This document shows, in pieces, positions 8,547 to 17,340 of a stretch of DNA of 64,000 nt (the first letter of the stretch is position 1; every line of letters begins with the position of its first letter). The translations under genes and the position numbers were made by a program. Source of the DNA: Mediterranea massiliensis. Its GTDB lineage: Bacteria > Bacteroidota > Bacteroidia > Bacteroidales > Bacteroidaceae. The notes beneath the pieces are model-generated. The model worked only from the letters and a program-made list of their open reading frames with translations. It searched no databases and was not told the DNA's origin. The DNA lies in assembly GCA_015060695.1 (NCBI GenBank), contig SUYA01000003.1:62001-126000 (forward strand). The letters run 5' to 3'.

Positions 8547-10445
8547 TTATAATGCTTTCTGTAATTCTTCTTTCATCTTGCTTACGCCGGGGAAACCCAC
8601 CGATTTGTATTTGATGGTTCCTTCGCGGTCGATGACAAAGTAGGTAGGAACTCCCTCTATGCCAAATGTATTGCATAAGAACTCCCATTGAGCGGCGGTG
8701 ACGCGGAAGTGTTCGCCCTTGATGTCGGGAATCATCTGCTCCCATGTCTCTTTCGGAGAGGTTTCACCGGTTATGTAGAGGTAAACGATGTCTTTCTCTT
8801 TCAGTTCTTCTTTCATGGGTTTCATCTCTTTGTTGGCCATGCGGCAAGGGCCACACCAGGTAGCCCAGAAGTCAACCAACAATGTCTTGCCCCGATATTT
8901 GCTGATGATGGAAGCAAATAAATCTTCGTTGCTCACTTCGCCGGCTTCGTTTACGGTAAATCCCTCTTTCTTCTTGTTGGCTTCTATTTGCGCCAGCACT
9001 TTCTTGTTTAGGGCTTCTAAGTATTCCGAATAGGCTTCGGGCAAGCCCTTCATGGCTTCTCGTTGTTCGTCGGTCAAAGGTTTGAAGTCGGATACCTCTT
9101 TAGCTATTTTGCTTATTTCCATATAGGTTTCAAGTTCTTTCATAGTCAGCCCCATCGATTCTTTTTCGGCCGGGCTTGCCCATGAAAGTGTGGTAACGAT
9201 GTTGTTGAGGTAGGGAGTATAGGTAGCTTTAGGGTCTTTCAACGTCTCTTTCCACTCGTTGGGGAAGTAGTCGGCATTCATTGCTTTCTTTTCGTTTGCA
9301 ACAAGTTTTTGTCTCTCTTCGTTGCTTACCTCTTTCTTTGCTTGGTGCAATTTGAGGTGAGTCACCAAGTTGGGGGCTGTATATAGTTCGTAGAGGCCTT
9401 CTATTTGAGTTGTAACCTTTACATATTCTTTGGCCGATTTGCTTAACGAAGATTGTTCAACGGCTTCTATTACTTTGTTGGTAGTGTTTATCACCAGTTG
9501 TCTGTACTCTTCCATACTGCCCACCTCTTTTTGTTGCTGTTGGTGTGCGTTGAAGATGGGTTTCTTTATAGCTTCTATTTCTGTGAGTTCTTGTAGCAAA
9601 GATGCTAAGGGACCTTTGACGTAGGTCATTTCACCGTAGGGTGCTTTCTCTTTATGTAAGCCCGATTGGCGACGATTCATTTCACGCATATTGACGTAAA
9701 TTTCGGTGGTTTCTCCCGGTTCTAAGAAGTAGGGGATGCCTTGTCCTTGTAATCCTTGTACATATAGCATTGCCGGTACGGTGCCTGTTACTTGGAATGT
9801 TACTTCAAAGTTACCCTTTTCATCCACTATTATCTCTTCGTTGCGTGGGCTTCCGACGGGGAGGATAGCCCAAGTTTGTATTCCTTGTCCTTCCATACCC
9901 GGCTTATAATCCAATAAATGTCCTTTCAAGGTTGCTTCTCCGTAAGCCGATGTAGGTTGGGGCAATGCGGCTTCCTTGTCAGTTTGCTGTGTCAGTAACT
10001 CTTTGGGCAAATTCAGCTTGGGCAATTCGTTACTTTTCAGTTGAATGTCCCATATCTTCCAGCCTCCATTTACCTCCGGTCCTTCGGTGAAATCGATGCT
10101 TTTTGCGCCTCGCTTCAGCGGTGGGAATACCAATTGGAAGGTAGCTTCACCCGATTTGGGCATCCAAAATTCCTTGTCCGGTTCGATGCCAATACTCGAT
10201 GAAATGGGGTAGGTGTTGCCTTTGTTGTCTATCAGTTGGCTGGTCGATGCAACCTTTATCCAATAGTTGGGTGTGTAGGTGGCTTGTATGTCGAGCACGG
10301 TGGTGCTATCTGTCAGTGTCACTCTGCTCACTTCGATGCTGTTATTGTTGCGAGCGGTATATACCGGATTTTCGATAACCCTGTTTTCGGGTGTACAGCT
10401 TACCAGCAATGTCAGGCCGATAAGCATGAAGTAGAATTGTCTCAT
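8547..10445 (-). CDS. Thioredoxin-fold lipoprotein (TlpA/ResA-like) with large N-terminal region
   Basis: The 632-residue protein starts with a lipoprotein signal (MRQFYFMLIGLTLLVSC), so it should be anchored in the periplasm or outer membrane. Residues up to about 490 are all-beta and helical stretches typical of Bacteroides DUF4369-like proteins. The last 130 residues form a thioredoxin domain with WATWCGPCRM (CGPC redox pair). It probably reduces disulfides or senses redox in the envelope; the partner is unknown. The start at 10445 is chosen because it begins the signal peptide and lies 36 bp after the promoter box. It is monocistronic, with its own terminator. Confidence 0.82.
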   Translation of the reverse strand: MRQFYFMLIGLTLLVSCTPENRVIENPVYTARNNNSIEVSRVTLTDSTTVLDIQATYTPNYWIKVASTSQLIDNKGNTYPISSSIGIEPDKEFWMPKSGEATFQLVFPPLKRGAKSIDFTEGPEVNGGWKIWDIQLKSNELPKLNLPKELLTQQTDKEAALPQPTSAYGEATLKGHLLDYKPGMEGQGIQTWAILPVGSPRNEEIIVDEKGNFEVTFQVTGTVPAMLYVQGLQGQGIPYFLEPGETTEIYVNMREMNRRQSGLHKEKAPYGEMTYVKGPLASLLQELTEIEAIKKPIFNAHQQQQKEVGSMEEYRQLVINTTNKVIEAVEQSSLSKSAKEYVKVTTQIEGLYELYTAPNLVTHLKLHQAKKEVSNEERQKLVANEKKAMNADYFPNEWKETLKDPKATYTPYLNNIVTTLSWASPAEKESMGLTMKELETYMEISKIAKEVSDFKPLTDEQREAMKGLPEAYSEYLEALNKKVLAQIEANKKKEGFTVNEAGEVSNEDLFASIISKYRGKTLLVDFWATWCGPCRMANKEMKPMKEELKEKDIVYLYITGETSPKETWEQMIPDIKGEHFRVTAAQWEFLCNTFGIEGVPTYFVIDREGTIKYKSVGFPGVSKMKEELQKAL

Positions 10446-10481
10446 GCGGTTGAATTTTAAAGGTTTCTTATTATCTTCAGA

Positions 10482-10489
10482 CAAAGTTA
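10482..10489 (-). promoter_or_regulatory. -7 promoter box of the lipoprotein gene
   Basis: The minus strand reads TAACTTTG (TAnnTTTG), 36 bp before the ATG at 10445. Confidence 0.55.
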
Positions 10490-10670
10490 TATCATTTTCA
10501 TACAATGTTTTCTTCCCTGAATATCCTTTTTACATTGCATTAGTATTATTTAACGCCGATTTTTAGTTCTTAATATAGGTGATGGCTTTCGTTACTTTTC
10601 CGGTTTCGTAGAGTATTTTTTGCCTTTTGGTCTTAACTGTTTGTAGTCAGCGTGTTACAGTTTCCTTTAT

Positions 10671-10791
10671 TTTCTTTTCATGGAAACTGTCGTTTCTTGC
10701 TGTGGGAACGCGCGTTTCTTTTAAAGGGAACTGTCGTTTCCTTGCAAGGAAACGACAGTTTCTTCGTAAGGAAACGGAGCGTACAATGTAC
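10671..10791. repeat. Array A: degenerate repeat with 11/22-bp period
   Basis: Eleven consecutive 11-bp phrases fill this stretch. GGAAAC or GGGAAC starts at 10682, 10704, 10726, 10748 and 10770, exactly 22 bp apart, and TTTCTT/TTTCCTT phrases fall halfway between. Example phrases are GGAAACTGTCG and TTTCTTGCTGT. Bases 10729-10760 form a perfect 32-bp palindrome made by two neighbouring units. It occupies most of the 395-bp gap between two leftward genes; no ORF is credible there. Confidence 0.85.
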
Positions 10792-10799
10792 AGGGAGTT

Positions 10800-10835
10800 G
10801 ATGAGGCTCGGCATCGCCTCATCTACACGATGCCG
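10800..10835. other. Two overlapping, mutually exclusive hairpins
   Basis: GATGAGGC (10800-10807) pairs with GCCTCATC (10816-10823), and CGGCATCG (10809-10816) pairs with CGATGCCG (10828-10835). The stems overlap, so only one can form at a time. They lie just after the sugar kinase stop codon and may act as a weak terminator, though no T run follows. Confidence 0.5.
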
Positions 10836-10840
10836 ATGTC

Positions 10841-11767
10841 TTATTTTTCTCTCAACGAGCGGGCAAATTCCGAGGAGATGTAATTGTCGTAGCTCAAGCA
10901 GGCTTGTGAAGCAAAGCAGATGCCATATTCCACTACCTTATCCCAGTCATTGCCATTCAGTAGCGGCAGATTGTCGCCATAAATCCCTTCGTGAATCAGT
11001 CCGTAAAGGATGCCGGCATTGAAATTATCGCCTGCCCCTACGGTACTTACCGTCTGCAGGCGAGGCACCGGATACTCCTTGGCGGTGGTCGAAGTGCGCA
11101 ACGACACGTCTCCGTGTGCCGTAGTGCAAATGAAAGGTGCCCCATAGAACTTTATCTTCTCGTTATAAATCTTGTCAGGCTCGGTCAGTCCGAAGATATA
11201 ACCAAAATCCTCGTTCGAACCACGTATGATACTTGCTGCCTCAAAGTTTTCTATCATGTTGGGCATCAGGTGGATGAGCTCTTGCTGATGATTGGCTCGG
11301 AAGTTAGGGTCGTAATAGACAATGGCCCCTTGCGCTTTGGCTTCTTCCAGTAAACGTCCCACGGTGGGGCGAGTCAAGGAGTTGAGCGAATAGAAAGAAC
11401 CTAATAAAATAATATCCTCTTTACCGATGGAAGGCAACTCGATGGAGGCCTGCTGATTCTGATAATCCTTATAGAAACTATACTTGGCATCGTTGTTCTC
11501 GTTCAAAAAAGCCAACGAAATATCGGTCTTCACCCCTTTGCGCCGCATCATGTAGCGAGTATCCATGCCGTTTTTCAACATAAAACCTTCGATAAGGTCA
11601 CCCACATGGTCGTCACCAATCTGACTGATAAACTCCACCTTTATGCCGGCTCGTGCCAAGCTGACCATAGCATTGAATGTCGAACCTCCCGGTACGGCCA
11701 CTGTAGGTTGGTCGTTACGGAATATCACATCCAGAATGGTTTCGCCTATACCTATTACTTTTCGCAT
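10841..11767 (-). CDS. PfkB-family sugar kinase (fructokinase-like)
   Basis: A 308-residue ribokinase-fold kinase. The N-terminal VPGGSTFNAMVSLARAG is the substrate-side signature and STVGAGDNFNAGILYG carries the catalytic Asp of the GAGD motif. It phosphorylates a sugar with ATP in the cytoplasm; fructose is a reasonable guess but 2-keto-3-deoxygluconate or another ketose is possible given the hexuronate genes 2 kb away. The start at 11767 (MRKVIGIGETILDV) matches the family N-terminus; a longer reading upstream would run into the divergent M16 peptidase gene. Confidence 0.82.
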   Translation of the reverse strand: MRKVIGIGETILDVIFRNDQPTVAVPGGSTFNAMVSLARAGIKVEFISQIGDDHVGDLIEGFMLKNGMDTRYMMRRKGVKTDISLAFLNENNDAKYSFYKDYQNQQASIELPSIGKEDIILLGSFYSLNSLTRPTVGRLLEEAKAQGAIVYYDPNFRANHQQELIHLMPNMIENFEAASIIRGSNEDFGYIFGLTEPDKIYNEKIKFYGAPFICTTAHGDVSLRTSTTAKEYPVPRLQTVSTVGAGDNFNAGILYGLIHEGIYGDNLPLLNGNDWDKVVEYGICFASQACLSYDNYISSEFARSLREK

Positions 11768-11831
11768 ATCCTCTTTCGTTACTTCCGTGCAAATATCTGC
11801 AATTTTCCAGAGATAACAATAAGTTTTGTTG

Positions 11832-11839
11832 TATTTTTG
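11832..11839 (+). promoter_or_regulatory. -7 promoter box of the M16 peptidase gene, 4 bp from the start codon
   Basis: TATTTTTG matches TAnnTTTG and only four bases separate it from the ATG at 11844. The expected transcript start then falls on or next to the A of ATG, giving a leaderless or nearly leaderless mRNA. Confidence 0.55.
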
Positions 11840-11843
11840 CGGC

Positions 11844-13091
11844 ATGAAGCAAACGAAAGAGATAGAATCAGCGTGCAGTTTCCACACCTTGCCCAATGGA
11901 TTGCGCATCATTCATCGTCCTACAAACGGGCGAGTAGCCTATTGTGGATTTGCCATCGATGCCGGTACCAGAGACGAATGGGAACATCAGCAGGGAATGG
12001 CCCATTTTGTAGAACACCTCATATTCAAAGGAACACGTCGCCGAAAAGCATGGCACATACTGAACCGTATGGAAAGCGTAGGAGGCGACCTCAATGCCTA
12101 TACCAACAAAGAAGAAACCGTCATCTATTCGGCCTTCTTGACAGAACATTTGGACAGAGCCATGGAACTATTGGCCGACATCGTCTTCCACTCAACCTTC
12201 CCTCTCCATGAAATAGAAAAAGAAGTAGAAGTTATTGTCGATGAAATACAATCTTACGAAGACAATCCTTCTGAACTGATATTCGACGATTTCGAAGATT
12301 TGATATTTCGGGGACATCCCTTGGGACGGAATATTTTAGGACAACCCCAATTGCTGAGAACTTTCGGTACGTCGGAAGCCATGCAGTGGACGCGTAGCTA
12401 CTATCAACCTCAGAATATGGTTTTCTTTGTTCAAGGAAACATCCCTTTCAAACAGATATTGAAATATGTACAAAAGTTCTTGGCAGACATTCCCTCGCTT
12501 ACCGTAGAACATCATCGTGAACAACCCTCACTCTATGAACCTCGCCGGTTGACCGTGAAACGAGAAACCCATCAAGCCCATCTGATGATGGGAGGACGAG
12601 GATACGATGCCTATAACAATAAGCGAACAGCCCTCTATCTCTTAAACAACCTCTTGGGAGGACCGGGCATGAACAGTAGGCTGAATCTATCGTTGCGCGA
12701 AAGACGAGGCCTCGTCTATCAAGTAGAATCTAACCTGACAAGCTACACCGATACCGGTACCTTCAGCATCTACTTAGGGTGCGACCATGCCGATGTAGAA
12801 AGATGCATCTCGTTGGTCCATAAGGAACTAAGGCAATTAAGAAATAACAAGATGACAACATCCGGACTAAGTGCAGCCAAAAAACAATTGATAGGGCAGA
12901 TAGCCGTAGCCTCTGACAATAACGAAAACAATGCACTCAACATGGCCAAAAGCTACTTGCACTACCATCGCTACGAAGGTTCGGAAGCCCTATTCCTACG
13001 AATTGAAGCATTAACTGCCGAAGGATTGATGGAAGTGGCCAATGAAATGTTTGCCGAAGAGAGTCTGTCGCTGCTGATTTATGATTGTTGA
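11844..13091 (+). CDS. M16-family zinc metallopeptidase
   Basis: The 415-residue protein has the inverted zinc motif HFVEH (H54, E57, H58) in the first domain, with the downstream NKEETVIYSAF and EVEVIVDEI region expected to hold the third ligand. The second domain (about 180-400, GGPGMNSRLNLSLRERRGLVY) is the typical non-catalytic M16_C half. The family resembles mitochondrial processing peptidase and pitrilysin. No signal peptide is seen, so it is probably cytoplasmic. It ends 13 bp inside the convergent queH gene. Confidence 0.88.
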   Translation: MKQTKEIESACSFHTLPNGLRIIHRPTNGRVAYCGFAIDAGTRDEWEHQQGMAHFVEHLIFKGTRRRKAWHILNRMESVGGDLNAYTNKEETVIYSAFLTEHLDRAMELLADIVFHSTFPLHEIEKEVEVIVDEIQSYEDNPSELIFDDFEDLIFRGHPLGRNILGQPQLLRTFGTSEAMQWTRSYYQPQNMVFFVQGNIPFKQILKYVQKFLADIPSLTVEHHREQPSLYEPRRLTVKRETHQAHLMMGGRGYDAYNNKRTALYLLNNLLGGPGMNSRLNLSLRERRGLVYQVESNLTSYTDTGTFSIYLGCDHADVERCISLVHKELRQLRNNKMTTSGLSAAKKQLIGQIAVASDNNENNALNMAKSYLHYHRYEGSEALFLRIEALTAEGLMEVANEMFAEESLSLLIYDC

Positions 13092-13654
13092 TTTCGGAAG
13101 CTGAACTCGCAACCGCAATATTGTTGGTTATAAAAACCAAACTCTCGTAACAACTGGTTGCGGCGTTCTTGCAATCCACCTTTGCGCCAATTCTGCTCCC
13201 AAAATAAGGTATCGGGGTAGTACGAAGCAGCCAATCGTCCCGCCTCATTGATTTGATTCAAACACTTCCAACGGCTACTGGCCAAAGTGGTGGTGAACAG
13301 AGTAAAGCCGTTTGCAGAGGCATAACGGGCAGTTTCTGTCAATCGCACGATGAAGCACTTCAGGCACCGTCCACCTCGTTCCGGCTCACATTCCAATCCT
13401 TTCATGGTTTGTAGCCAAGCCTCATGGTCATAGTCGGCATCCACAAAGTCAAGCCCTTGGCTTGTGGCAAACCGGATAGCTTCCTCTTTACGAACCAGAT
13501 ACTCTTGCAAAGGGTAGATATTGGGATTGCAAAAGTATAAAGTAGGCCGGATATCGTTAGCCAACATACATTCAATGATGGCCGATGAGCAAGGAGCGCA
13601 ACAAGCGTGCAATAATACACGCTTGTCGCCATTAGGAGTTTCTATTTTTAGCAT
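13079..13654 (-). CDS. queH: Epoxyqueuosine reductase QueH
   Basis: A 191-residue DUF208 protein. It has an N-terminal HACCAPCS (C18, C19, C22), the central ERGGRCLKCF and the C-terminal QQYCGCEFS, the cysteines that bind the Fe-S cluster and metal in QueH. It reduces epoxyqueuosine to queuosine in tRNA anticodons and stands in for cobalamin-dependent QueG. It starts 23 bp after uxuA on the same strand, so it may be on that transcript. Its tail overlaps the convergent M16 gene by 13 bp. Confidence 0.9.
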   Translation of the reverse strand: MLKIETPNGDKRVLLHACCAPCSSAIIECMLANDIRPTLYFCNPNIYPLQEYLVRKEEAIRFATSQGLDFVDADYDHEAWLQTMKGLECEPERGGRCLKCFIVRLTETARYASANGFTLFTTTLASSRWKCLNQINEAGRLAASYYPDTLFWEQNWRKGGLQERRNQLLREFGFYNQQYCGCEFSFRNQQS

Positions 13655-13677
13655 AAAAAGTCAACTGCTTATTTGTT

Positions 13678-14850
13678 TTATCCCTCCATGCATTTACTTA
13701 TTCCCATTTCCAAGCCGCGCAACTCAGCCAAGCCACGCAAGCGGCCGATGCACGAATAGCCGGGATTGGTCTTCTTGCGAAGGTCATCCACCATCTGATG
13801 CCCATGATCAGGGCGCATGGCAATAGATTGTCCGCGTCGTTGTTGCAACTCCAAGAATGCTTTCATCACTCCAAACATATCAACATCCCCTTCCAGATGG
13901 TTGGCTTCATGGAAGTTTCCTTCAGCATCACGTTGTGTGCTGCGCAAATGTACAAAATGAATGCGGTCGCCAAATTGGGTCATCATGGCCGCACAATCGT
14001 TAGCATTGCTCACTCCTAATGAGCCGGTACAAAGGCAAAGTCCGTTGCTTTCATTCGGAACGGCATCAATCAATGCCTGAAAATCTTCGGCTCGGCTCAT
14101 GATGCGTGGTAACCCTAAGATAGACATCGGGGGATCGTCGGGATGAATAACCAATTTCACACCCGCTTCGTCGGCCACCGGACAAATTTCTTGTAGGAAA
14201 TAAATCAGGTTCTTCCGCAAACGTTCGGGGGTTATCTCCTTATATCGGTCCAGTTCTTGTTGAAATTGCTCCAATGTAAAACTCTCTTCCGAACCGGGAA
14301 GACCGGCAATCATGTTGCGCACCAATACTTCCCGTTCACTTTCATTCATCTGTTCGAAACGAGCCTTTGCTTTGGTTTTTTCCTCCTCGGTATATTCCTT
14401 TTCGGCACCCGGACGCTTTAGCAAGAAAAGATCGAAAGCAATAAATGCCGCCCGTTCAAAACGTAAAGCACGGCTTCCATCCGGCAATTCATATGCCAAG
14501 TCGGTGCGTGTCCAGTCCAATACGGGCATAAAGTTGTAAGTAACCACGTTTACACCACATTTCCCCAAGTTCTTCAAACTCTCCTTATAATTGTCGATGT
14601 AGCGTTGGAAGTCACCTGTTTGGGTTTTGATGTGCTCGTGTACCGGTACACTTTCTACTACCGACCATCGCAATCCCACACTTTCAATCAACTCCTTTCG
14701 TTTCATGATTTCTTCTATCGTCCATATTTCTCCATTGGGAATATGGTGTAAGGCATTCACAATGCCGGTGGCACCGGCTTGCTTGATGTCCCATAGGCTA
14801 ACCGGATCATTCGGTCCGTACCAACGCCAAGTTTGTTCACAAAGTATCAT
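13678..14850 (-). CDS. uxuA: Mannonate dehydratase UxuA
   Basis: The 390-residue protein starts with the family sequence [15 protein letters not shown] and carries IHPDDPP and LCTGSLG in the TIM barrel. It dehydrates D-mannonate to 2-keto-3-deoxygluconate in hexuronate catabolism and uses a divalent metal. Length matches the family. It lies 13 bp after the SDR oxidoreductase that likely makes mannonate, so the two form a pathway pair. Downstream KDG kinase and aldolase are not in this window. Confidence 0.93.
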   Translation of the reverse strand: MILCEQTWRWYGPNDPVSLWDIKQAGATGIVNALHHIPNGEIWTIEEIMKRKELIESVGLRWSVVESVPVHEHIKTQTGDFQRYIDNYKESLKNLGKCGVNVVTYNFMPVLDWTRTDLAYELPDGSRALRFERAAFIAFDLFLLKRPGAEKEYTEEEKTKAKARFEQMNESEREVLVRNMIAGLPGSEESFTLEQFQQELDRYKEITPERLRKNLIYFLQEICPVADEAGVKLVIHPDDPPMSILGLPRIMSRAEDFQALIDAVPNESNGLCLCTGSLGVSNANDCAAMMTQFGDRIHFVHLRSTQRDAEGNFHEANHLEGDVDMFGVMKAFLELQQRRGQSIAMRPDHGHQMVDDLRKKTNPGYSCIGRLRGLAELRGLEMGISKCMEG

Positions 14851-14863
14851 ACCTTAATCATAA

Positions 14864-15676
14864 TTACATGGCATAAACATTGAAACCTCCATCTACCACA
14901 GCTACCGTACCGGTTACAAAGCTGGAGGCTTCGCTAATGAGGTATTGAATGGTTCCGCAAAGTTCTTCAGCACGTCCCATGCGACCAAAAGGTGTCTGAC
15001 GAATCACGTCTTCTCCTCGTTGTGTCCAGCTTCCATCGGGGTTGGTCAGTAGGGTGCGATTCTGTTCAGTCAGGAAAAATCCGGGTGCGATGGCATTTAC
15101 CCGAATGCCTTCACCAAACTTCTTGGCTACCTCAGTTGCCATATAGGCAGTAAAGTTGCTGATGCCGGCTTTGGCTGCCGCATATCCGCAAACACGCGTC
15201 ATTGGGCGGAAAGCAGCCATGCTGCTGAAGTTTACGATAGCTCCCTTACCTTGCTCTACCATCGGCTTCAAGAAAACTTGGGTAGGAAGCACAGTGCCAA
15301 TCAAGTTTAGTTCAAGTACACGCTGAAATTCTTCAATCTTTATGTCGAAGAATGTGCCGTCGGGGGCTATTGTTGCACCGGGCATATTACCTCCGGCAGC
15401 ATTCAGTAACGCATCTACCTTACCGTATGCAGATAGGATATCGGCCAAATTCTGTTCCAGTAACTCCCGATTCATTACATCGGTTGCTAAAAACATAGCT
15501 TCGCCCCCCTTCTCTTTAATTTCGCTTACAAGGGCTTCGCCCACTTCGGCTTTGCGGCCAAGGATTACCACCTTTGCACCCTCTTCGGCCAGATGGGCTG
15601 CAATGGCTTTACCCAACACACCGGTTCCTCCGGTAATAACTACTACTTTACCTTGAATATCGAACAAGTTTTTCAT
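14864..15676 (-). CDS. SDR-family mannonate (fructuronate) oxidoreductase
   Basis: A 270-residue short-chain dehydrogenase: cofactor loop GGTGVLGKAIA (about residues 16-26), NAAGG, and a catalytic YAAAK after an upstream Ser, with a C-terminal AVVDGGF motif. Its position directly ahead of uxuA indicates that it interconverts D-fructuronate and D-mannonate, the role of UxuB. Canonical E. coli UxuB belongs to a different (long-chain) family, so this would be a non-homologous replacement and I do not give it the symbol. It starts about 35 bp after a good promoter box. Confidence 0.82.
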   Translation of the reverse strand: MKNLFDIQGKVVVITGGTGVLGKAIAAHLAEEGAKVVILGRKAEVGEALVSEIKEKGGEAMFLATDVMNRELLEQNLADILSAYGKVDALLNAAGGNMPGATIAPDGTFFDIKIEEFQRVLELNLIGTVLPTQVFLKPMVEQGKGAIVNFSSMAAFRPMTRVCGYAAAKAGISNFTAYMATEVAKKFGEGIRVNAIAPGFFLTEQNRTLLTNPDGSWTQRGEDVIRQTPFGRMGRAEELCGTIQYLISEASSFVTGTVAVVDGGFNVYAM

Positions 15677-15710
15677 GATGATAATATTTATATGGTTCTG
15701 TTTTTTCCCA

Positions 15711-15718
15711 CAAAGATA
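15711..15718 (-). promoter_or_regulatory. -7 promoter box of the hexuronate operon
   Basis: The minus strand reads TATCTTTG, 34 bp before the SDR gene start. Confidence 0.6.
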
Positions 15719-15773
15719 GGGCTAAAATCTGATTTCTGAGATGAAGAAATATGTTTTAATCATGGATTATCGG

Positions 15774-16409
15774 TCAAATATGACTTTTTTGTAAAATCAA
15801 TAAGCTCTCCGGACCCATGTTGAAAAGTAAATCTATGATGCTCAGGTTAGGCAGGAATCCCAATTTCTGTTCGAACACTTGGTAATAAGGTACTGTGTTG
15901 AATGAAGCATCTTCTTCTTGAATCTTCCTTTTAGGATGAATGCGTTCCCGCCAATCTTCTTCATCATTATTTAGCGTGGTGCGATACTCTGTCGTGCGTT
16001 TTATGCAGGGTTGCATATCTACAAGCGAACAGACCAAGTTACATAGTTCTTCGTTGAAATCGATTAAAAACGTCCATTTCTTTTCGTAAAACGGATAGAA
16101 GTCGTCTTTGTAATATTCAAAAAAAGGAGTATGGTTGTAAGCCGATTGAATGGCATTCCAATGCAAGTGTCTCCAATTGCCATGGTCAGAAATCCGAATG
16201 TCGCGCATCAAGCATTTGGGTGTATTCGGTTTCACAGTAGGTATGGTCAGTGCCAATTCGCCATCGGGGGCAGCTATGTTACATCTGTTGCGATAAGTTT
16301 GTTTCACATAGTGGTCGTATTGTTCAATCAATACTTGGTTGGCTCGTAGCATTTTGGCGTAATAGGCTATGGGAGCCAAATAAGCTGAGGAAAGATATAT
16401 TGTCTTCAT
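15774..16409 (-). CDS. WbqC-family protein
   Basis: A 211-residue protein matching the WbqC-like family by eye: the N-terminal YLSSAYLAPIAYYAKML, the middle LTIPTV with HGNWRHLHWNAIQSAY, and FYEKKWTFLIDFNEEL. Members occur in O-antigen and surface-glycan clusters, and a glycine transferase role has been suggested for some. It is the last gene of a dapB-lepB-lepB-like-wbqC run with 7-bp spacing, an arrangement typical of Bacteroides. Function here is not established. Confidence 0.75.
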   Translation of the reverse strand: MKTIYLSSAYLAPIAYYAKMLRANQVLIEQYDHYVKQTYRNRCNIAAPDGELALTIPTVKPNTPKCLMRDIRISDHGNWRHLHWNAIQSAYNHTPFFEYYKDDFYPFYEKKWTFLIDFNEELCNLVCSLVDMQPCIKRTTEYRTTLNNDEEDWRERIHPKRKIQEEDASFNTVPYYQVFEQKLGFLPNLSIIDLLFNMGPESLLILQKSHI

Positions 16410-16416
16410 GCCTGCA

Positions 16417-17316
16417 CTATTTTATCTGTTTTCCTATGCGTTTCCGGTGGCTTGAGTACCAGATGTAAGAGGCCTTCCCAATGATATGGTCTTTCGGGAC
16501 AAATCCAAACAAGCGAGAGTCGGAGTAGTTATTGGGATTGTCTGATACTATCCAATGATAATCTTTGGAAAAACGGCATTGTGTTACATGTTTCCCGTCA
16601 ATAAAGAGAGAATCGTTCTTCACTGACGCTTGCCTACCTTCGTGCAGTAACAATGTGTTACATAGTAGTGTACAATTCCAGGGAGTTACGTCAACCGTTG
16701 TCTTGCTGTCAGGAATCACTAACGGAAGGTTGTGATTTTCAGGATTTCCTAACGGATGTATCCAGCAATCTTCGTCAATGGCTTGTTGTAGCAGATAGTA
16801 TTCATATCTGCTGAAGCTACGAATATTGTTCAATGAGTCTTTCCGAACGATTTCTTCTTTCTGCATATTCAAGCGTACTAACAATGAAAGCATTTCGTTT
16901 TCTCTTTCTGAGGGGTAGCTATAAAACCATTTCCTGTCGGATGAAATCATCCTGTCGGGGTGTACATTATAAAGGGAATCTATCAGTATGGTATCGCCGG
17001 GCAACCCAATGCAACGCCCAATAAACACCTTTCGCTGACTGATGCTTTTTTCAGCGTTATCGGCCGGATTGTTGAATACGATAATGTTGTTTCGCTTCAC
17101 CTTGTCTTCTCCCCAACGGTGGTAACCCCATATATCCATGAAAGGTAAACGCAAGCCATAGCTCCATTTGTTTATCAGAATGCGCTCATTTTTATAGAGC
17201 GAATTTTCCATTCCTGTTGACGGAAGGTGGTAAGAAGTGACCGCACAACCGCGTAGCAATGCTACGAAAAGTATTGCTACGCAACTTGTTACGATAATCT
17301 TCTTATTGGGTTTCAT
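16417..17316 (-). CDS. Signal peptidase I paralogue lacking both catalytic residues
   Basis: A 299-residue S26-fold protein with an N-terminal membrane helix (about 8-25). The boxes align with its neighbour LepB, but the nucleophile position reads LPSTGMENSL with Gly at 35 (LepB has IPSSSLEKTL with Ser), and the general-base position reads VFIGRCIGLPGD with Gly at 100 (LepB has YVKRCVGLPGD with Lys). The final box SDNPNNYSDSRLFG is kept. On this reading the Ser-Lys dyad is absent, so it should not cleave signal peptides by the known mechanism. It might be a regulatory or scaffold pseudo-enzyme. The frame is intact and lies in the dapB-lepB operon, so it is unlikely to be simple decay. Confidence 0.8.
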   Translation of the reverse strand: MKPNKKIIVTSCVAILFVALLRGCAVTSYHLPSTGMENSLYKNERILINKWSYGLRLPFMDIWGYHRWGEDKVKRNNIIVFNNPADNAEKSISQRKVFIGRCIGLPGDTILIDSLYNVHPDRMISSDRKWFYSYPSERENEMLSLLVRLNMQKEEIVRKDSLNNIRSFSRYEYYLLQQAIDEDCWIHPLGNPENHNLPLVIPDSKTTVDVTPWNCTLLCNTLLLHEGRQASVKNDSLFIDGKHVTQCRFSKDYHWIVSDNPNNYSDSRLFGFVPKDHIIGKASYIWYSSHRKRIGKQIK

Positions 17317-17340
17317 GGCACGGTTGTTGAATGACGGTTG

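Noticed and set aside
10671-10791. Arrays A-D as CRISPR arrays
   Set aside because: Units are only 11 or 22 bp, degenerate, and have no unique spacers of constant length; no cas gene is in the window.
16417-17316. The LepB paralogue as a pseudogene from random decay
   Set aside because: The frame is full length, other boxes are kept and operon spacing is tight; two precise active-site changes without stops or frameshifts fit a retained pseudo-enzyme better.
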